From Avena insularis (Eukaryota > Streptophyta > Magnoliopsida > Poales > Poaceae): DNA of 64,000 bases. A program made the position numbers and the translations under genes. The DNA lies in NCBI GenBank assembly GCA_023614405.1, contig CM042687.1:238850292-238914291 (forward strand), in the 5' to 3' direction. Positions 32,683-43,759 of the stretch are shown here, one piece after another. The notes beneath the pieces are model-generated. The model ran no database searches. It saw nothing but the letters and a program-made list of their open reading frames with translations, and was not told the origin of the DNA. The stretch's first letter is position 1. Each line of letters starts with the position of its first letter.

Positions 32683-33681
32683 TGTTGGAATTTTTGCCTA
32701 AATAGGCCCAGCCCATTTATTATATGCCAATAAATTTCTGAAATCCTAGAGGCCCATTTGGCCCATTCATGCAAAGGCAAGAGCTGGGACAAATGTTTAG
32801 TCCCACATTGCTAGTTGAGTGGAAGTTGGACCAACTTATAAGATGAGCTCTTCCACCACTTGTACGAGCTTGAGAAGAAAAGACATATACACGCGCGCTC
32901 CTCCTCCTCCTCCTCGCTCGCCTCGCCACACCACGCCTCGCCGCGCGCACCGCGGGTTGCGGGTTGCGGGAATCTCGCCGAGAAGCTAAAACGTTTTGCT
33001 CGAGTGGACTTAATACGAGCTAAATAAATACGAACTGAGTGGAGACTGTCCGGTGGGCTGCCGCCTATTCGCTTCAACTTCTGTCCGTTTGTTTCATCTC
33101 CTGCACAACCTGCCTGCCTTCCCCTCTGTGTGCCTATATAAGAGAGAGGTCGCGCCTCCTCTCAGACATACTGCCATATATCCTTTGTGCCTCCAGTTCC
33201 AGAGCACTGCGCTACTTAGATCTTCCCCATCCCGTCTTGCGGCGTGCACCGCGAGCCGGGACAGTAAGCCTCCGAGATTCCGCTGCTTCGAGTCCTGTAC
33301 GGGAGAATGACGATAAGGTTTTTGGGGAGCGCTATCGGCGCGACTACTGGCTTCATCACGGACTCCCTCACGGATAGCGACTGCGGCGACGTCTTCCCTG
33401 ACGAGGACTTTTTCCCCAACATCAGCACCCTCTTCCTCGATAACATGGCTAACGACGGTTCCAACGCCGGCGGTTCCTCTGCTGCTGCTACCGTGTATAT
33501 TTTATTTCTCAACCTTGTTCTGATCGCATCTAAAGTTTTACGCCTTGCAGTCTGTTTGGTTATATGCCTTAATATGTATTCGCTATTTCACATGATTAGT
33601 ATATTGCCTATTATTCTAATCATGTTTTATCTAGCGTTTATTATGGGTAATTCGCTTGGTAAATTGCTCTTTTTTTCAACA
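32683..33681 (+). repeat. Copia-2 5' LTR (999 bp)
   Basis: It starts TGTTGGAATT and ends TTTTCAACA. It aligns by eye with 38263-39322 throughout; the 3' copy has about 60 extra bases near 38580-38635. Unusually, it contains a gag-frame ATG (33445) in a favourable context and a possible splice donor (33495). Confidence 0.93.
33135..33141 (+). promoter_or_regulatory. TATA box of Copia-2 5' LTR
   Basis: TATATAA in GTGCCTATATAAGAGAGAGG, conserved at 38774-38780 in the 3' LTR. It lies about 300 bases upstream of the in-LTR ATG at 33445. Confidence 0.65.
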
Positions 33682-34578
33682 ATTCAAAAACCTTATTTCA
33701 GGCAATTTGCCCCAAGTGGCTTTGTTGCTTCTATGAAGCCACCTGTGTTTGAAGGTGTGAATTACAAACGATGGCGTGCGAGAGCAGTGCTCTGGTTTTA
33801 GACCATGAGCTTCTATAACGCCATCTATGGCGCACCTGAGGGAGATCTTAATCCCGCTCAGGAAGAGGCGTTCCAAAAACTTGATACCACTTTCAAGGCT
33901 GTCTTGATCAGCATTCTTGGCAACAATATTGTTGATTCATATCTATCATTTAGCAATGGCAAGGATATGTGGGATGCGCTCGAGAGAAAATTTGGAGTCT
34001 CCGATGCTGGCAGTGAACTGTATGTCATGGAACAATTCTATGACTATAAGATGGTTGAGGACCGCCCCATTGTGGAGCAAGCTCATGAGATACAGTCACT
34101 TGCCAGGGAGCTTGAGCACTTCACTTGTGTGTTACCGGACAAGTTTGTTGCCGGAGGCATTATTGCCAAACTTCCCCAGTCATGGAGGAATTTTGCTACT
34201 TCTCTGAAGCACAAGAGACAAGAGTTCTCCGTGATGGATCTCATTGAGACTCTTGATGTGGAAGAGAAGACGAGAGCAAAAGACACACATGCTCGAGGTA
34301 TCGAGGGAGGTTCTAATGCTAATCTGGTACAGAAAAGGAACTTCCGGCCTCACAAGTTTAAGAACAAAGACAAGTTTGACGGCAAAGGAAAGTTCGATGG
34401 AAAGAACAAGGCCTCACAGTCTACCAACTTCAAGAAGAAGACTGATAAGAAGAAAGGTGCTTGCCATTTGTGCGGTGATCCTGATCATTGTGCTCCTGCT
34501 TGTCCCAACCGCTTTGACAAGCGCCATCATGGGAAGGGAAGCAAGACTGCTAATGTTGTCATGGGCGAGTTGAGATGA
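33445..34578 (+). pseudogene. Copia-2 gag, starting inside the LTR
   Basis: ATG 33445 begins MANDGSNAGGSSAA. After the candidate intron the body starts at about 33702 (FAPSGFVASMKPPVFEG). A TAG at 33799-33801 interrupts it where Copia-1 is open, so it is a lesion. From 33805 the frame is open to 34578, with helical gag core (IVEQAHEIQSLARELEHF, KLPQSWRNFATSLKHKRQE), a Lys-rich tract and a zinc knuckle at about 34462-34503 (CHLCGDPDHCAPAC, all four ligands). A further in-frame ATG at 33307 exists only in this LTR copy; the 3' LTR and Copia-1 read GGG there, so it is probably not the ancestral start. Confidence 0.8.
33495..33701 (+). other. Candidate intron spanning the Copia-2 LTR/internal boundary
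   Basis: The donor-like GTATAT at 33495 and the acceptor TTATTTCAG ending at 33701 bound 207 bases, a multiple of three, so the gag frame from ATG 33445 joins the gag body in frame whether or not it is removed. The segment is T-rich like a plant intron, and if translated would be an odd hydrophobic stretch. The donor site is conserved in the 3' LTR (CCGTGTATATTTTC, about 39130). Splicing is inferred, not shown. Confidence 0.45.
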
Positions 34579-34629
34579 AAGATATTGGGTATGGTATATT
34601 ACCTATTTTTCTTTCATTATGTCATTCTC

Positions 34630-35713
34630 CTGATTGGTGGATTGACACGGGGGCTAATGTACATGTTTGTTCTGATATTTCCATGTTTTCTTCAGATTAG
34701 GTCAGAGAGACTCAAACCGTGCTGATGGGGAACGACTCGCATGCTTATGTTCATGGTGTTGGTACGGTCGATCTGAAGTTCACTTCGGGAAAGACCGTGC
34801 GCCTGAAGGACATGCATCATGTTCCCTCAATAAATAAAAATCTTGTTAGCGGATCTCTTCTGTGTCGAGATGGCTACAAGATTGTATTCGAGTCCAATAA
34901 ATTTGTAATTTCGAAGTATGGGACCTTTGTTGGTAAAGGATGTGAGTGTGGAGGCTTGTTCTGCTTATCTCTGTTAGACATTTGTAATAAACTTGTTAAT
35001 CATATTTACACGAATTTTGAATTAAATTTCTGGCACTCTCGTCTTTGTCATATTAATTTTGGCTGTATGACGCGGCTAGCCAAAATGAATTTAATCCCCG
35101 ATTTCACAACTGTTAAGGGATCTAAGTGCCAAGTCTTCGTGCAAGCTAAACAACCTCGCAAGTCACATACGACTGTAGAAGTGAGAAATTTAACACCACT
35201 AGAGCTCATATATTCTGATCTTTATAAGATGAATGGTGTGTTGACAAAAGGTGGAAAGAAATATTTCATGACTTTGATCGATGACTCTACGAGATATTAT
35301 CATGTGTATCTTCTGAAATCAGAAGATGATGCTTTGAGTTTCTTCAAAATCTATAAAGCTGAGGCAGAAAATCAACTTGATCGAAAGATTAAGAGGCCTA
35401 GGTCTGATCGTGGTGGATAGTATTTTTCCAACAAGTTTGATTCCTTTTGTGCGGAACATGGCATAATTCATGAGAGGACGCCTCCCTACTCACCCCAGTC
35501 AAATGGAGTAGCCGAAAGAAAGAACTATACTCTAACAGATTTGATTAACGTCATGTTAGACACATCGGGTCTTTCTAAGAATGGTGGGGGGAGGCACTAT
35601 TGACTGCTTGTCATGTACTAAACCGAGTTCCCACAAAGAACAAAGAAATTACTCCATTCGAATAATGGGAGAAGAAAATATTAAAACTCTCTTACTTACG
35701 TACTCGGGGTTGT
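34630..35713 (+). pseudogene. Copia-2 protease and integrase
   Basis: Protease active site WWIDTGANVHVCSD has its Asp codon at 34644-34646. A stop follows near 34698. The open frame 34719-35420 holds the pre-integrase block (VSGSLLCRDGYKIVFESN), the integrase zinc module and the start of the core (LIYSDLYKMNG, TLIDDSTRYYHVY, then SDRGG and a stop at 35420). In the zinc module HSRLCHINF is intact, but the final Cys pair reads CQVF instead of CxxC, so one metal ligand is lost. Frameshifts near 35580 and a stop at 35663 follow. Confidence 0.9.
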
Positions 35714-37096
35714 TTGGCAAAGGTTAATGTACCAATCTCCAAGAAGCGCAAGCTTGGACCAAAAATCATTGATTGTGTTTTTCTGGGCTATGCTTTTCAT
35801 AGCATTGGTTATAGATTCTTGATAGTAAAATCTGAAGTGCCTGACATTCATGTCGGTACAATCATGGGGTTGACTGATGCAACTTTCTTTGAGGATATCT
35901 TTCCAATGAAGGATAAACCTAACTCATCAAATCCGAAAATACCTAGTTCATCTAATCAGGAATTTGCTACATTCTCTGAACCTACCATTCCAATTGAACA
36001 CTCTGAAAGTCCTAAGGAGGATGATAATGAAATTCCTAAAAGGAGCAAGAGACAGAGGACTGCAAAGTCCTTTGGTGATGATTTCATTGTGTACCTTGTG
36101 GATGACACTCCCACTTCCATTTCAGAAGCATATGCATCTCCTGATGCTGACTACTGGAAGGAAGTCGTCCATAGTGAGATGAATTCCATCTTAGCTAATG
36201 GAACATGGGAGATCACTGATCGCCCTTATGGGTGCAAACCTGTAGGGTGCAAGTGGGTGTTTAAGAATAAGCTTAGACCTGATGGTACTATTGATAAGTA
36301 CAAGGCACAACTTGTGGCCAAGGGATATACTCAAAAGGAAGGTGAAGACTTCTTTGACACTTACTCACCTGTTGCCAGATTGACCACCATTCGAGTATTA
36401 CTCTCGTTGGCTGACTCTCATGGTCTTCTCGTTCATCAAATGGATGTTAAGACAACTTTCCTTAATGGAGAGTTGGATGAGGAAATTTACATGGATCAGC
36501 CAGATGGCTTTGTGGTAAATGGTCAAGAAGGAAAGGTGTGCAAGTTGTTGAAGTCTTTATATGGTCTAAAACAAGCCCCTAAGCAGTGGCATGCGAAGTT
36601 CGAAAGAACTTTAACTGCTAAAGGCTTTGTTGTAAATGAAGCTGATAAATGTGTGTACCATCGCCATGGTGGGGGTGAGGGAGTCATCCTTTGTTTGTAT
36701 GTTGATGACATACTGATTTTCGGAACCAACCTTAATGCAATTAAGGAGGTCAAAGATATCTTATCTCGTTCCTTTGAGATGAAGGATCTAGGAGTAGCTG
36801 ATGTCATCCTGAACATCAAGCTATTGAGAGATGATGATGGTGGGATTACATTGCTTCAGTCCCACTATGTGGAAAAGATCTTGAGTCGTTTCGGGTATAG
36901 CAACTTCAAGTTTTCTCCTACACCGTACGATCCTAGTGTGTTTCTTCGAAAGAATCAAGGAAATTCTAGAGATCAACTGAGATACTCTCAAATTATTGGC
37001 TCGCTTATGTATTTAGCTAGTGCCACGAGGCCTGACACCACCTTTGCTATAAGCAAACCCAGTCGATTTGTTTCAAATTCAGGAGATGATCACTGA
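35714..37096 (+). pseudogene. Copia-2 integrase C-terminus and reverse transcriptase
   Basis: Open frame of 460 codons. It begins in the integrase C-terminal region (KKRKLGPKIIDCVFLGYA). An acidic linker leads to reverse transcriptase: EMNSILANGTWEI, KLRPDGTIDKYKAQLVAKGY, HQMDVKTTFLNGELDEEIYM, KSLYGLKQAPKQWH, then catalytic YVDD at 36698-36709, then RPDTTFAISKPSRF. A TGA at 37094-37096 separates it from RNase H. Confidence 0.93.
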
Positions 37097-37702
37097 CATG
37101 CTCTTGAGAGAGTTATGCGCTATCTAAAAGGCACTGCGAGCTATGGCATACACTATACCGGGTATCCGAGGGTACTAGAGGGTTATTGTGATTCAAATTG
37201 GATATCTGATGCTGACGAGACAAAGGCCACGGGTGGATATGTATTCACACTTACTGGTGGCGTTGTTTCTTGGAAGTCTTGCAAGCAGACCATCTTAACG
37301 AGGTCAACTATGGAAGCAGAACTCACATCATTAGACATAGCCGCTATTGAAGCAGAGTGGCTCTGTGAACTCTTGATGAACTTACCTATGGTTGAAAAAC
37401 CAATACCCACAATACTTATGAACTGCGATAATCAAACTGTGATTTTCAAAGTAAATAGTTCTAAGGATAATATGAAGTTATTAAGACATGTGAAGAGGAG
37501 ACTGAAATCTGTCAGGAAAATGAGAAACTCCGGAGTTATTGCATCCAAACATCTAAAAACATTTGTCCCAGCTCTTGCCTTGCAACTCTGGAGTTATTAT
37601 ATCCAAACATCTAAAAACTTGGCAGATCCCTTCACAAAGGTTCTATCACGCAATGTGATAGAAAATGCATCGAAGGAGATGGGTATGAGACCCACAAATT
37701 GA
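37097..37702 (+). pseudogene. Copia-2 RNase H with an internal duplication
   Basis: The frame reads MRYLKGTASYGIHYTG, then GYCDSNWISDADETKATGGY with the first catalytic Asp, then LTRSTMEAELTSLD, then NCDNQTVIFKVNSSKDN and the family tail SKNLADPFTK. A segment near 37525-37560 (GGAGTTATTGCATCCAAACA) is repeated at about 37588-37618, inserting extra residues before the tail; Copia-1 lacks it. Confidence 0.9.
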
Positions 37703-38262
37703 GCTTTCCATAGTGGTAAACCACTCTATGTGATCGGAGATCCCGTGAATTAGAATTGGGAGACAAGATGTTGGTTAGCTGAGAGGAAAGTATCCCTACT
37801 TTAATAAACACCACTCCATAAAGATGCAATACTTTCATATTCTGCACGGCAGGTTGATTTATTATCGTAATGTGTTCTAAGTAGCTTATCCTAAGCAAAG
37901 ATGTTTTCCTGCAGAACATCTTTTGAAGAACACACATATATGATTCTGACTGTTAAAACATCACAGTCTATGAGAGTAGGGTGCTCTCTAATAAACTCAT
38001 GAAAGGTCATGGAGTATGACGTATAAGCTTCACCCACGGGGAAGTCCCACGGTAGCCTAGTATCGGTCAAGACTTTTTGTGAAGCTAGGTTTGCAGCAAA
38101 CTTGCAGTTCAAGGCATAGTCCATTATACAAGTTGCAGCCTAGTATAACATAAAGCTCTAGGTGGAAGTTCAACTTAACAGTCTCCACTACAGTACCAGT
38201 ATATGAACAATGTTTTGGAACCAAAGGCAAACTTCATTTGCCTCTAGGATCTGGTGGGGTAT
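37703..38262 (+). other. Copia-2 3' untranslated block and polypurine tract
   Basis: About 560 bases without a gene. They share stretches with the same region in Copia-1: GTGATCGGAGATCCCGTGA near 37730, CATGAAGAG-like and AAGAACACACATATATG near 37927. The polypurine tract AGGATCTGGTGGGGT is at 38246-38260, two bases before the LTR. Confidence 0.75.
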
Positions 38263-39322
38263 TGTTGGAAATTTTGCCTAAATAGGCCCAACCCATTTAT
38301 TATATGACAATAAATTACTGAAATCCTAGAGGCCCATTTGGCCCATTCATGCAAGGCAAGAGCTTGGACAAATGTTTAGTCCCACATTGCTAGTTGAGTG
38401 GAAGTTGGACGAGCTTATAAGGTAAGCTCTTCCACCACTTGTACGAGCTTGAGAAGAGAAGACATATACACGTGCGCTCCTCCTCCTCCTCTCCCGCCTC
38501 GCCACGCCATGCCATGCCTCATCACATCACGTCACGACGCGCGCGCCCCGGGTTGCGGGAATATCGCCGAGCCGAGCTTTATTTTTCCATGCATGAATGG
38601 TATATGAACAGTTGTATTGAAGCTAAAACGTTTTTCTCGAGTGGACTTTTAATACGAGCTAAATAAATATGAACTGAGTGGAGGCTGTCCGGTGGGCTGC
38701 CGCCTGTTCGCTTCAACTTCTGTCCGTTCGTTTCATCTCCTGCACAGCTTGTCTGCCTTCCCCTCTGTGTGCCTATATAAGAGAGAGGTCGTGCCTCCTC
38801 TCAGACACACTGCCACACATCCTTTGCGCCTCCAGTTCTAGAGCACTGCGCTACTTAGATCTTCCCCATCCCGTCTTGCGGCGTGCACCACGAGCCGGGA
38901 CAGTAGGCCTCCGAGACCCCGCTGCTTCGAGTCCTGTACAGGAGAAGGGCGATAAGGTTTTTGGGGAGCGCTATCGGCGCGACTACTGGCTTCATCACGG
39001 ACTCCCTCACGGATAGCGACTGGGGAGACATCTTCTCCGACGAGGACTTCTTCCCCGACATCAGCACCCTCTTCCTCGACGACATGGCTAATGATGGTTC
39101 CAACACCGGCGGTTCCTCTGCTGCTACTGCCGTGTATATTTTCTTTCTCAACCTTGTTCTGATCGCATCTAAAGTTTTATGCCTTGCAGTCTGTTTGGTT
39201 ATATGCCTTAATATGTATTCGCTATTTCACATGATTAATATATTATCTATTATTCTAATCATGTTTTATCTAGCGTTTATTATGGGTAATTTGCTTGGTA
39301 AATTGCTCTTTGTTTTTCAACA
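38263..39322 (+). repeat. Copia-2 3' LTR (1060 bp)
   Basis: It starts TGTTGGAAAT and ends TTTTTCAACA. It keeps the TATA box (38774-38780), the in-LTR MANDGSN coding stretch (about 39084) and the donor-like site. ACTCG, the right target duplication, follows. Confidence 0.93.
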
Positions 39323-39428
39323 ACTCGTGTGAGTATACGGCTTTTTCACCGTGTCACAGAGTTATGTATAACCGTTGATGGACCAATCACACCAGCCACA
39401 TGTTACTTGGATGAGGTGAGGAGGTTCC
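39323..39428 (+). other. Sliver of host locus between Copia-2 and Copia-3
   Basis: It starts with the Copia-2 target duplication (ACTCG) and ends with the left Copia-3 target duplication (GTTCC, 39424-39428). Joined to 32682 on the left and 47385 on the right it gives an uninterrupted plus-strand open stretch (VTELCITVDGPITPATCYLD) of uncertain meaning. Confidence 0.6.
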
Positions 39429-40723
39429 TGAAGGGATACGGGAAGGCTACACTAGCGCAAATCAAAAAATTTCTACCGCGTATACCAGGATTACTGTTGT
39501 CATAGATCACGGGATTACCACTAGACGCGCAATTGCGGAATTGATGAAGCGCGTCGAGGTAGTGCAAACGTTCCACGTCTCCTCCTTGTCCTCGTCCCAC
39601 GAGCAGCTCCCCTTGCGTGGCTCGTCCAAGCGCTACAGATGCAGCGCCTCCGAGGTATCCACACGTACAGGGTGGAAGCGTCAGACGCCGGACTGATAGG
39701 TCCGCGTGTGCAACACAGGCGTGAGGACTAGCAGCTGGGAATGATCTGAGGTGTAACCCTGGTCAGCTCGCCCCACCCTCTCTTATATAGGCGTCCCTAG
39801 TGGGCTTCTACATTAGCAACCCATTAGTAGCCTAAGCCTGGTATAATTCGGATCCAATCCTCATTAGGCTTCCAGCCCCTTAAGTGTGTGACCCTATAGG
39901 TTCATATGCGTATAGACATGACACGGATACACTTATTCTGTCAATAATTGGTAGCGGCCTCTAGCAAGACGTGACAACTCCTAAACGCATACAAAGATCA
40001 TATCGGACGAACCATCACAAGGTTTAGTACATGTCTTTCCCTTTGTCTCATGATATTTGGTCTAGCTCCAAGCTGACCTCCCTTTCTCGATACTGCGATT
40101 AAGAATCCCTTTACTAGGTTAACTCTTAACCTTATGTAGCACGGACATGCATTTTTGGATCCGATCACTCGAGGGGCCCAGAGATATCTATCTCAAGTAG
40201 AGAGGGGCAAATCCCATCTTGATTGACCATGCCTTGCAGCATGCTTCAGGACAAACCCGAAAGCTACCTTTTTAACTACCCAGTTACGATGCAGCGTTTG
40301 ATAGCCCCAAAGTAGGTCGATCCACGTCTCAAGTACATGCGACAATCTTAGGTCTAAGGACAAAATGTACACGATGTATAGAGAGAGCTACAACTAATTG
40401 CCAGTTTCAGGTTGGGTCATTCCAACCCCATGTTCATAACATGTGTCCACATCATTGGTTTGACATCTCCATGTCTATGACTTGCGAAACATAGTCATCA
40501 ACCAATCGATGTGCTAGTCTAATATTCACGTGTGTCCTCACATGAACTTCGACTAGGGACAACTCTTAAATAACCATATAAGTAAAGAGTTTCACAAACA
40601 ATTCACATAATTGCCAATCAATACAAGTTGCCTGATATGGATATTCAAAGAACATTACAATAACTCTGGATACATATGAAATATCATCATCTATATGATT
40701 GCCTCTAGGGCATATTTCCTTCA
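39429..40723 (-). repeat. Copia-3 3' LTR (1295 bp)
   Basis: On the plus strand it runs from TGAAGGGATACGGG to ATTTCCTTCA. A TATA box on the minus strand (TATATAAGAGAGGG) lies at about 39775-39790. It matches 46097-47379 and 58776-60071. Confidence 0.95.
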
Positions 40724-40738
40724 GTCTCCCACTTGCAC
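40724..40738 (-). other. Copia-3 polypurine tract
   Basis: On the minus strand AAGTGGGAGAC lies directly before the LTR start TGAAGGAAAT, as in Angela/BARE-type elements. Confidence 0.9.
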
Positions 40739-40797
40739 TAGAGTCAATCTAAAATGTATCTAATACCAATTGCTCTTGTGTGCACTTCATGCGCGGG

Positions 40798-41544
40798 CTA
40801 CGGGAGAGGCTTAGTCAAGGGATCAGCAACATTTGAGTCCGTATGTATTTTGCATATCATGACACTACCATCCTCAACGAACTCTCGAATCTGATGGTAA
40901 CGCATGCGAATATGTTTGTTCTTCTGGTGTTGTCTAGGTTCCTTGGCTTGTGCAATAGCACCATTGTTGTCACAATAAACATCCAAGGGATTGGATGTGC
41001 CCTGAACCACACCGAGAGCGATCAGGAAATTCCTAATCCAAACAGCTTCCTTTACGGTCTCTGAGGCAGCAATATATTCAGCTTCTGTTGAAGAGGAGGT
41101 CACAGTATCTTGCTTGGAACTTTTCCAGCTGACAGCACCACCATTCATGACAAACACATAACCTGATTGCGATTTCGAATCATCTGAGTCGTTAAGGTAA
41201 CTCGCATCTGTGTAACCCTTTACACTGAGTTCATCCTCACCTCCATAAACTAGGAACACATCCTTAGTCCTTTTCAAGTACTTAAGGATGTTCTTTACCG
41301 CTGTCCAGTGACCTTCACCTGGATCAGCCTGGTATCTGCTCGTAACACTTAGAGCATAGGAAACATCTAGGCGAGTACATATCATTGCATACATGATGGA
41401 TCCAATAGCCGAAGCATACGGAACTCTTCTCATGCGCTCACGCTCATCAGTAGTCGAAGGACACTGAGTCTTGCTAAGTTTAATGCCGTGAGACATGGGC
41501 AAGAACCCCTTCTTAGCCTCTTCCATGCTAAACCGTTTCAACAC
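40798..41544 (-). pseudogene. Copia-3 RNase H, separated by a frameshift
   Basis: Open frame of 248 codons. Motifs on the minus strand: ASAIGSIMYAMICTRLDVSY, then KGYTDASYLNDSDDSKSQSG with the first catalytic Asp, then SSSTEAEYIAASET, then CDNNGAIAQAKEPRQHQKN and the end HTDSNVADPLTKPLP. It overlaps the upstream frame by seven bases in another phase, so one frameshift at about 41540 separates it from reverse transcriptase. Confidence 0.95.
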
Positions 41545-43759
41545 TTTGTCATGTATGTACTCTGGCTTAATACAATTAGCCTTCTTGATCTATATCTATA
41601 GATCTTGATGCCCAGAATATATGCTGCTTCTCCCAAGTCCTTCATCGAAAAACTATTTTTCAATGAGGTCTTGACATAATCAAGCATAGGAATGTCATTT
41701 CCAATCAGCAATATGTCATCTACATATAAGATTAGAAATACCAGCGCTCTCCCACTTTCCTTCTTGTAAACACAAGGTTCTTGTTCGTTTTTGATGAAGC
41801 CAAACTCCTTTACAACTTCATCAAATCGAATGTTCCAACTCCGAGATGCTTGCTTCAGCCCATAAATGGACTTTAGAAGTTTGCATACCTTTCCAGCATT
41901 GTTTGGATCGACAAAACCTTCGGGCTGCATCATATACACGTCCTCAGTTAGGATTCCATTTAGGAAAGCCGTCTTGACATCCATCTGCCATATTTCATAG
42001 TCAAAATGTGCAGCAATGGCTAGAATTATCCGTATAGATTTAAGCATCGCTACGGGCGAGAAAGTCTCATCGTAGTCAACTCCTTGAACTTGTCGAAAAC
42101 CTTTTGCAACAAGTCGAGCTTTATGGATGTGAACATTTCCATCCATATCAATCTTCTTCTTATAGATCCATTTGCACTCGATGGCTTTAAAACCATCAGG
42201 CAGGTCAACCAAGTTCCAAACTTGATTGTCTCCCATGGACTCTATCTCGGATCTCATGGCGATCAGCCATTTCTCAGAGTCTGGGTCCACCATCGCTTCT
42301 GCATAGGTCGCAGGCTCATCATTGTCTAACAATAATAATTCTCGCGCTTCGCGGAGCCTCGCCGACCTTCGTGGTTGTGGTGCTTCTGTTGCCACGGGTT
42401 CCTCAACTTGTTCTGCTACAATAGCATCACTCGTAGAAGCATCCCCAACTGGCTCATCTTGAACTTCTTCAAGTCGCACCGACCTTCCACTTGTTCCCTT
42501 TGTGAGAAACTCTTTCTCTAGGAAAACACCGCTACGAGCGACAAACACTTTGCCCTCCTCTCGGTTGTAGAAGTAATACCCTAAGGTTTCCCTCGGATAT
42601 CCCACGAAAATGCACTTATCCGATTTGGGTGTTAGCTTGTCCGACTGAAGTCGCTTGCCAAATGCATCACAACCCCAAAACTTTAGAAAAGACAAACTGG
42701 GATCCTTTCCAGTCCACATCTCATATGGTGTCTTAACTACGGATTTAGATGGTACCCTGTTAAGTGTGAAAGCTGCCGTTTCTAGAGCGTAACCCCAAAA
42801 TGATAATGGTAAATCCGACTGGATCATCATAGATCGAACCATGTCCAACAAAGTTCGATTACGCCATTCGGAGACCCTGTTTCTTTGAGGCGTTCCGGGC
42901 GGCGTAAGTTGTGGAACAATTCCGCAACACTTAAGATGATCGCTAAATTCGTGACTCATATATTCACCTCCACGATCAGATCGCAAGGCCTTTATTTTCT
43001 TGCCACGTTGATTCTCTACTTCACTCTGAAACTCCTTGAACTTTTCAAAAAATCTAGACTTATGCCTCATCAAGCAGACATAACCATATCTACTGAAATC
43101 ATCAGTGAAAGTAATGAAGTAGTGATATCCTCCTATGGCTGTCGTGCTTATTGGCCCACATACATCAGTATGTATGAGTTCCAACAAGTCTGTCGCTCTC
43201 TCGGGTAAACCCGAAAAAGGCGACTTGGTCATTTTTCCAAGTAAACAAGCTTGACATGTCTCGTATGATTCAAAATCAAACGAAGTTAGAAGACCATCAC
43301 CATGGAGCTTCTTCATGCGCTTTTCACTTATATGCCCCAAACGACAATGCCATAAATAGGTAGGACTCAAATCATTAGGCCGAAGCCTTTTAGCACTAAC
43401 ATTGTAAACAGATGCATCATCAAGATTTAAAATAAATAACCCATTCACAATGGGAGCATTAGCCATAAACATATCATTCTTAGAGATTACACAACCATTG
43501 TTTGCACTCGCGAATGAATAACCATCCCTCATCAAACATGAAGGTGATAAAATGTTTCGACCCATACTAGGAATGTAATAACAATTATTTAACTCCATAA
43601 TAAATCCTGAAGGAAGGTCAAGTTGCATGACGCCGGCGAACAATGCATCAACCCTTGCTTTATTTCCGACGCGAAAATCCACTTTGCCTTTCTGCACTTC
43701 TCTAGTCCTTATTAGACCCTACATCGAATTGCAAATATGAGCAATCGATCCGGTATCAA
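41538..43759 (-). pseudogene. Copia-3 protease, integrase and reverse transcriptase
   Basis: Protease DTG (FDTGSIAHICNS) is encoded at 43746-43757. A TAG at 43719-43721 follows shortly. From 43697 a frame of 719 codons is open: pre-integrase block, complete HHCC zinc module (HCRLGHISEKRM, CQACLLGK), DDE residues in HTDVCGPI, DDFSRYGYV and the RNRVSEWRNRTLL region, then the linker, then reverse transcriptase with QMDVKTAFLNG, LLKSIYGLKQA and YVDD at 41715-41726. Only the early stop and the terminal frameshift keep it from being one open pol. Confidence 0.95.

Larger units (their letters stand above)
32683..39322 (+). mobile_element. Copia-2: Ty1-copia retrotransposon, complete but mutated
   Basis: It has two LTRs (32683-33681, 38263-39322), a full gag-pol order and a near-perfect target duplication: ACTTG at 32678-32682 and ACTCG at 39323-39327. 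Relatively few stops and frameshifts interrupt the polyprotein, much fewer than in Copia-1. No standard initiator-Met primer site follows the 5' LTR. It is inserted in the old host locus, close to Copia-3. Confidence 0.95.

Noticed and set aside
33307..33444. Upstream ATG at 33307 as gag start of Copia-2
   Set aside because: The 3' LTR and Copia-1 read GGG at this place, so the ATG is private to this LTR copy; ATG 33445 is shared.
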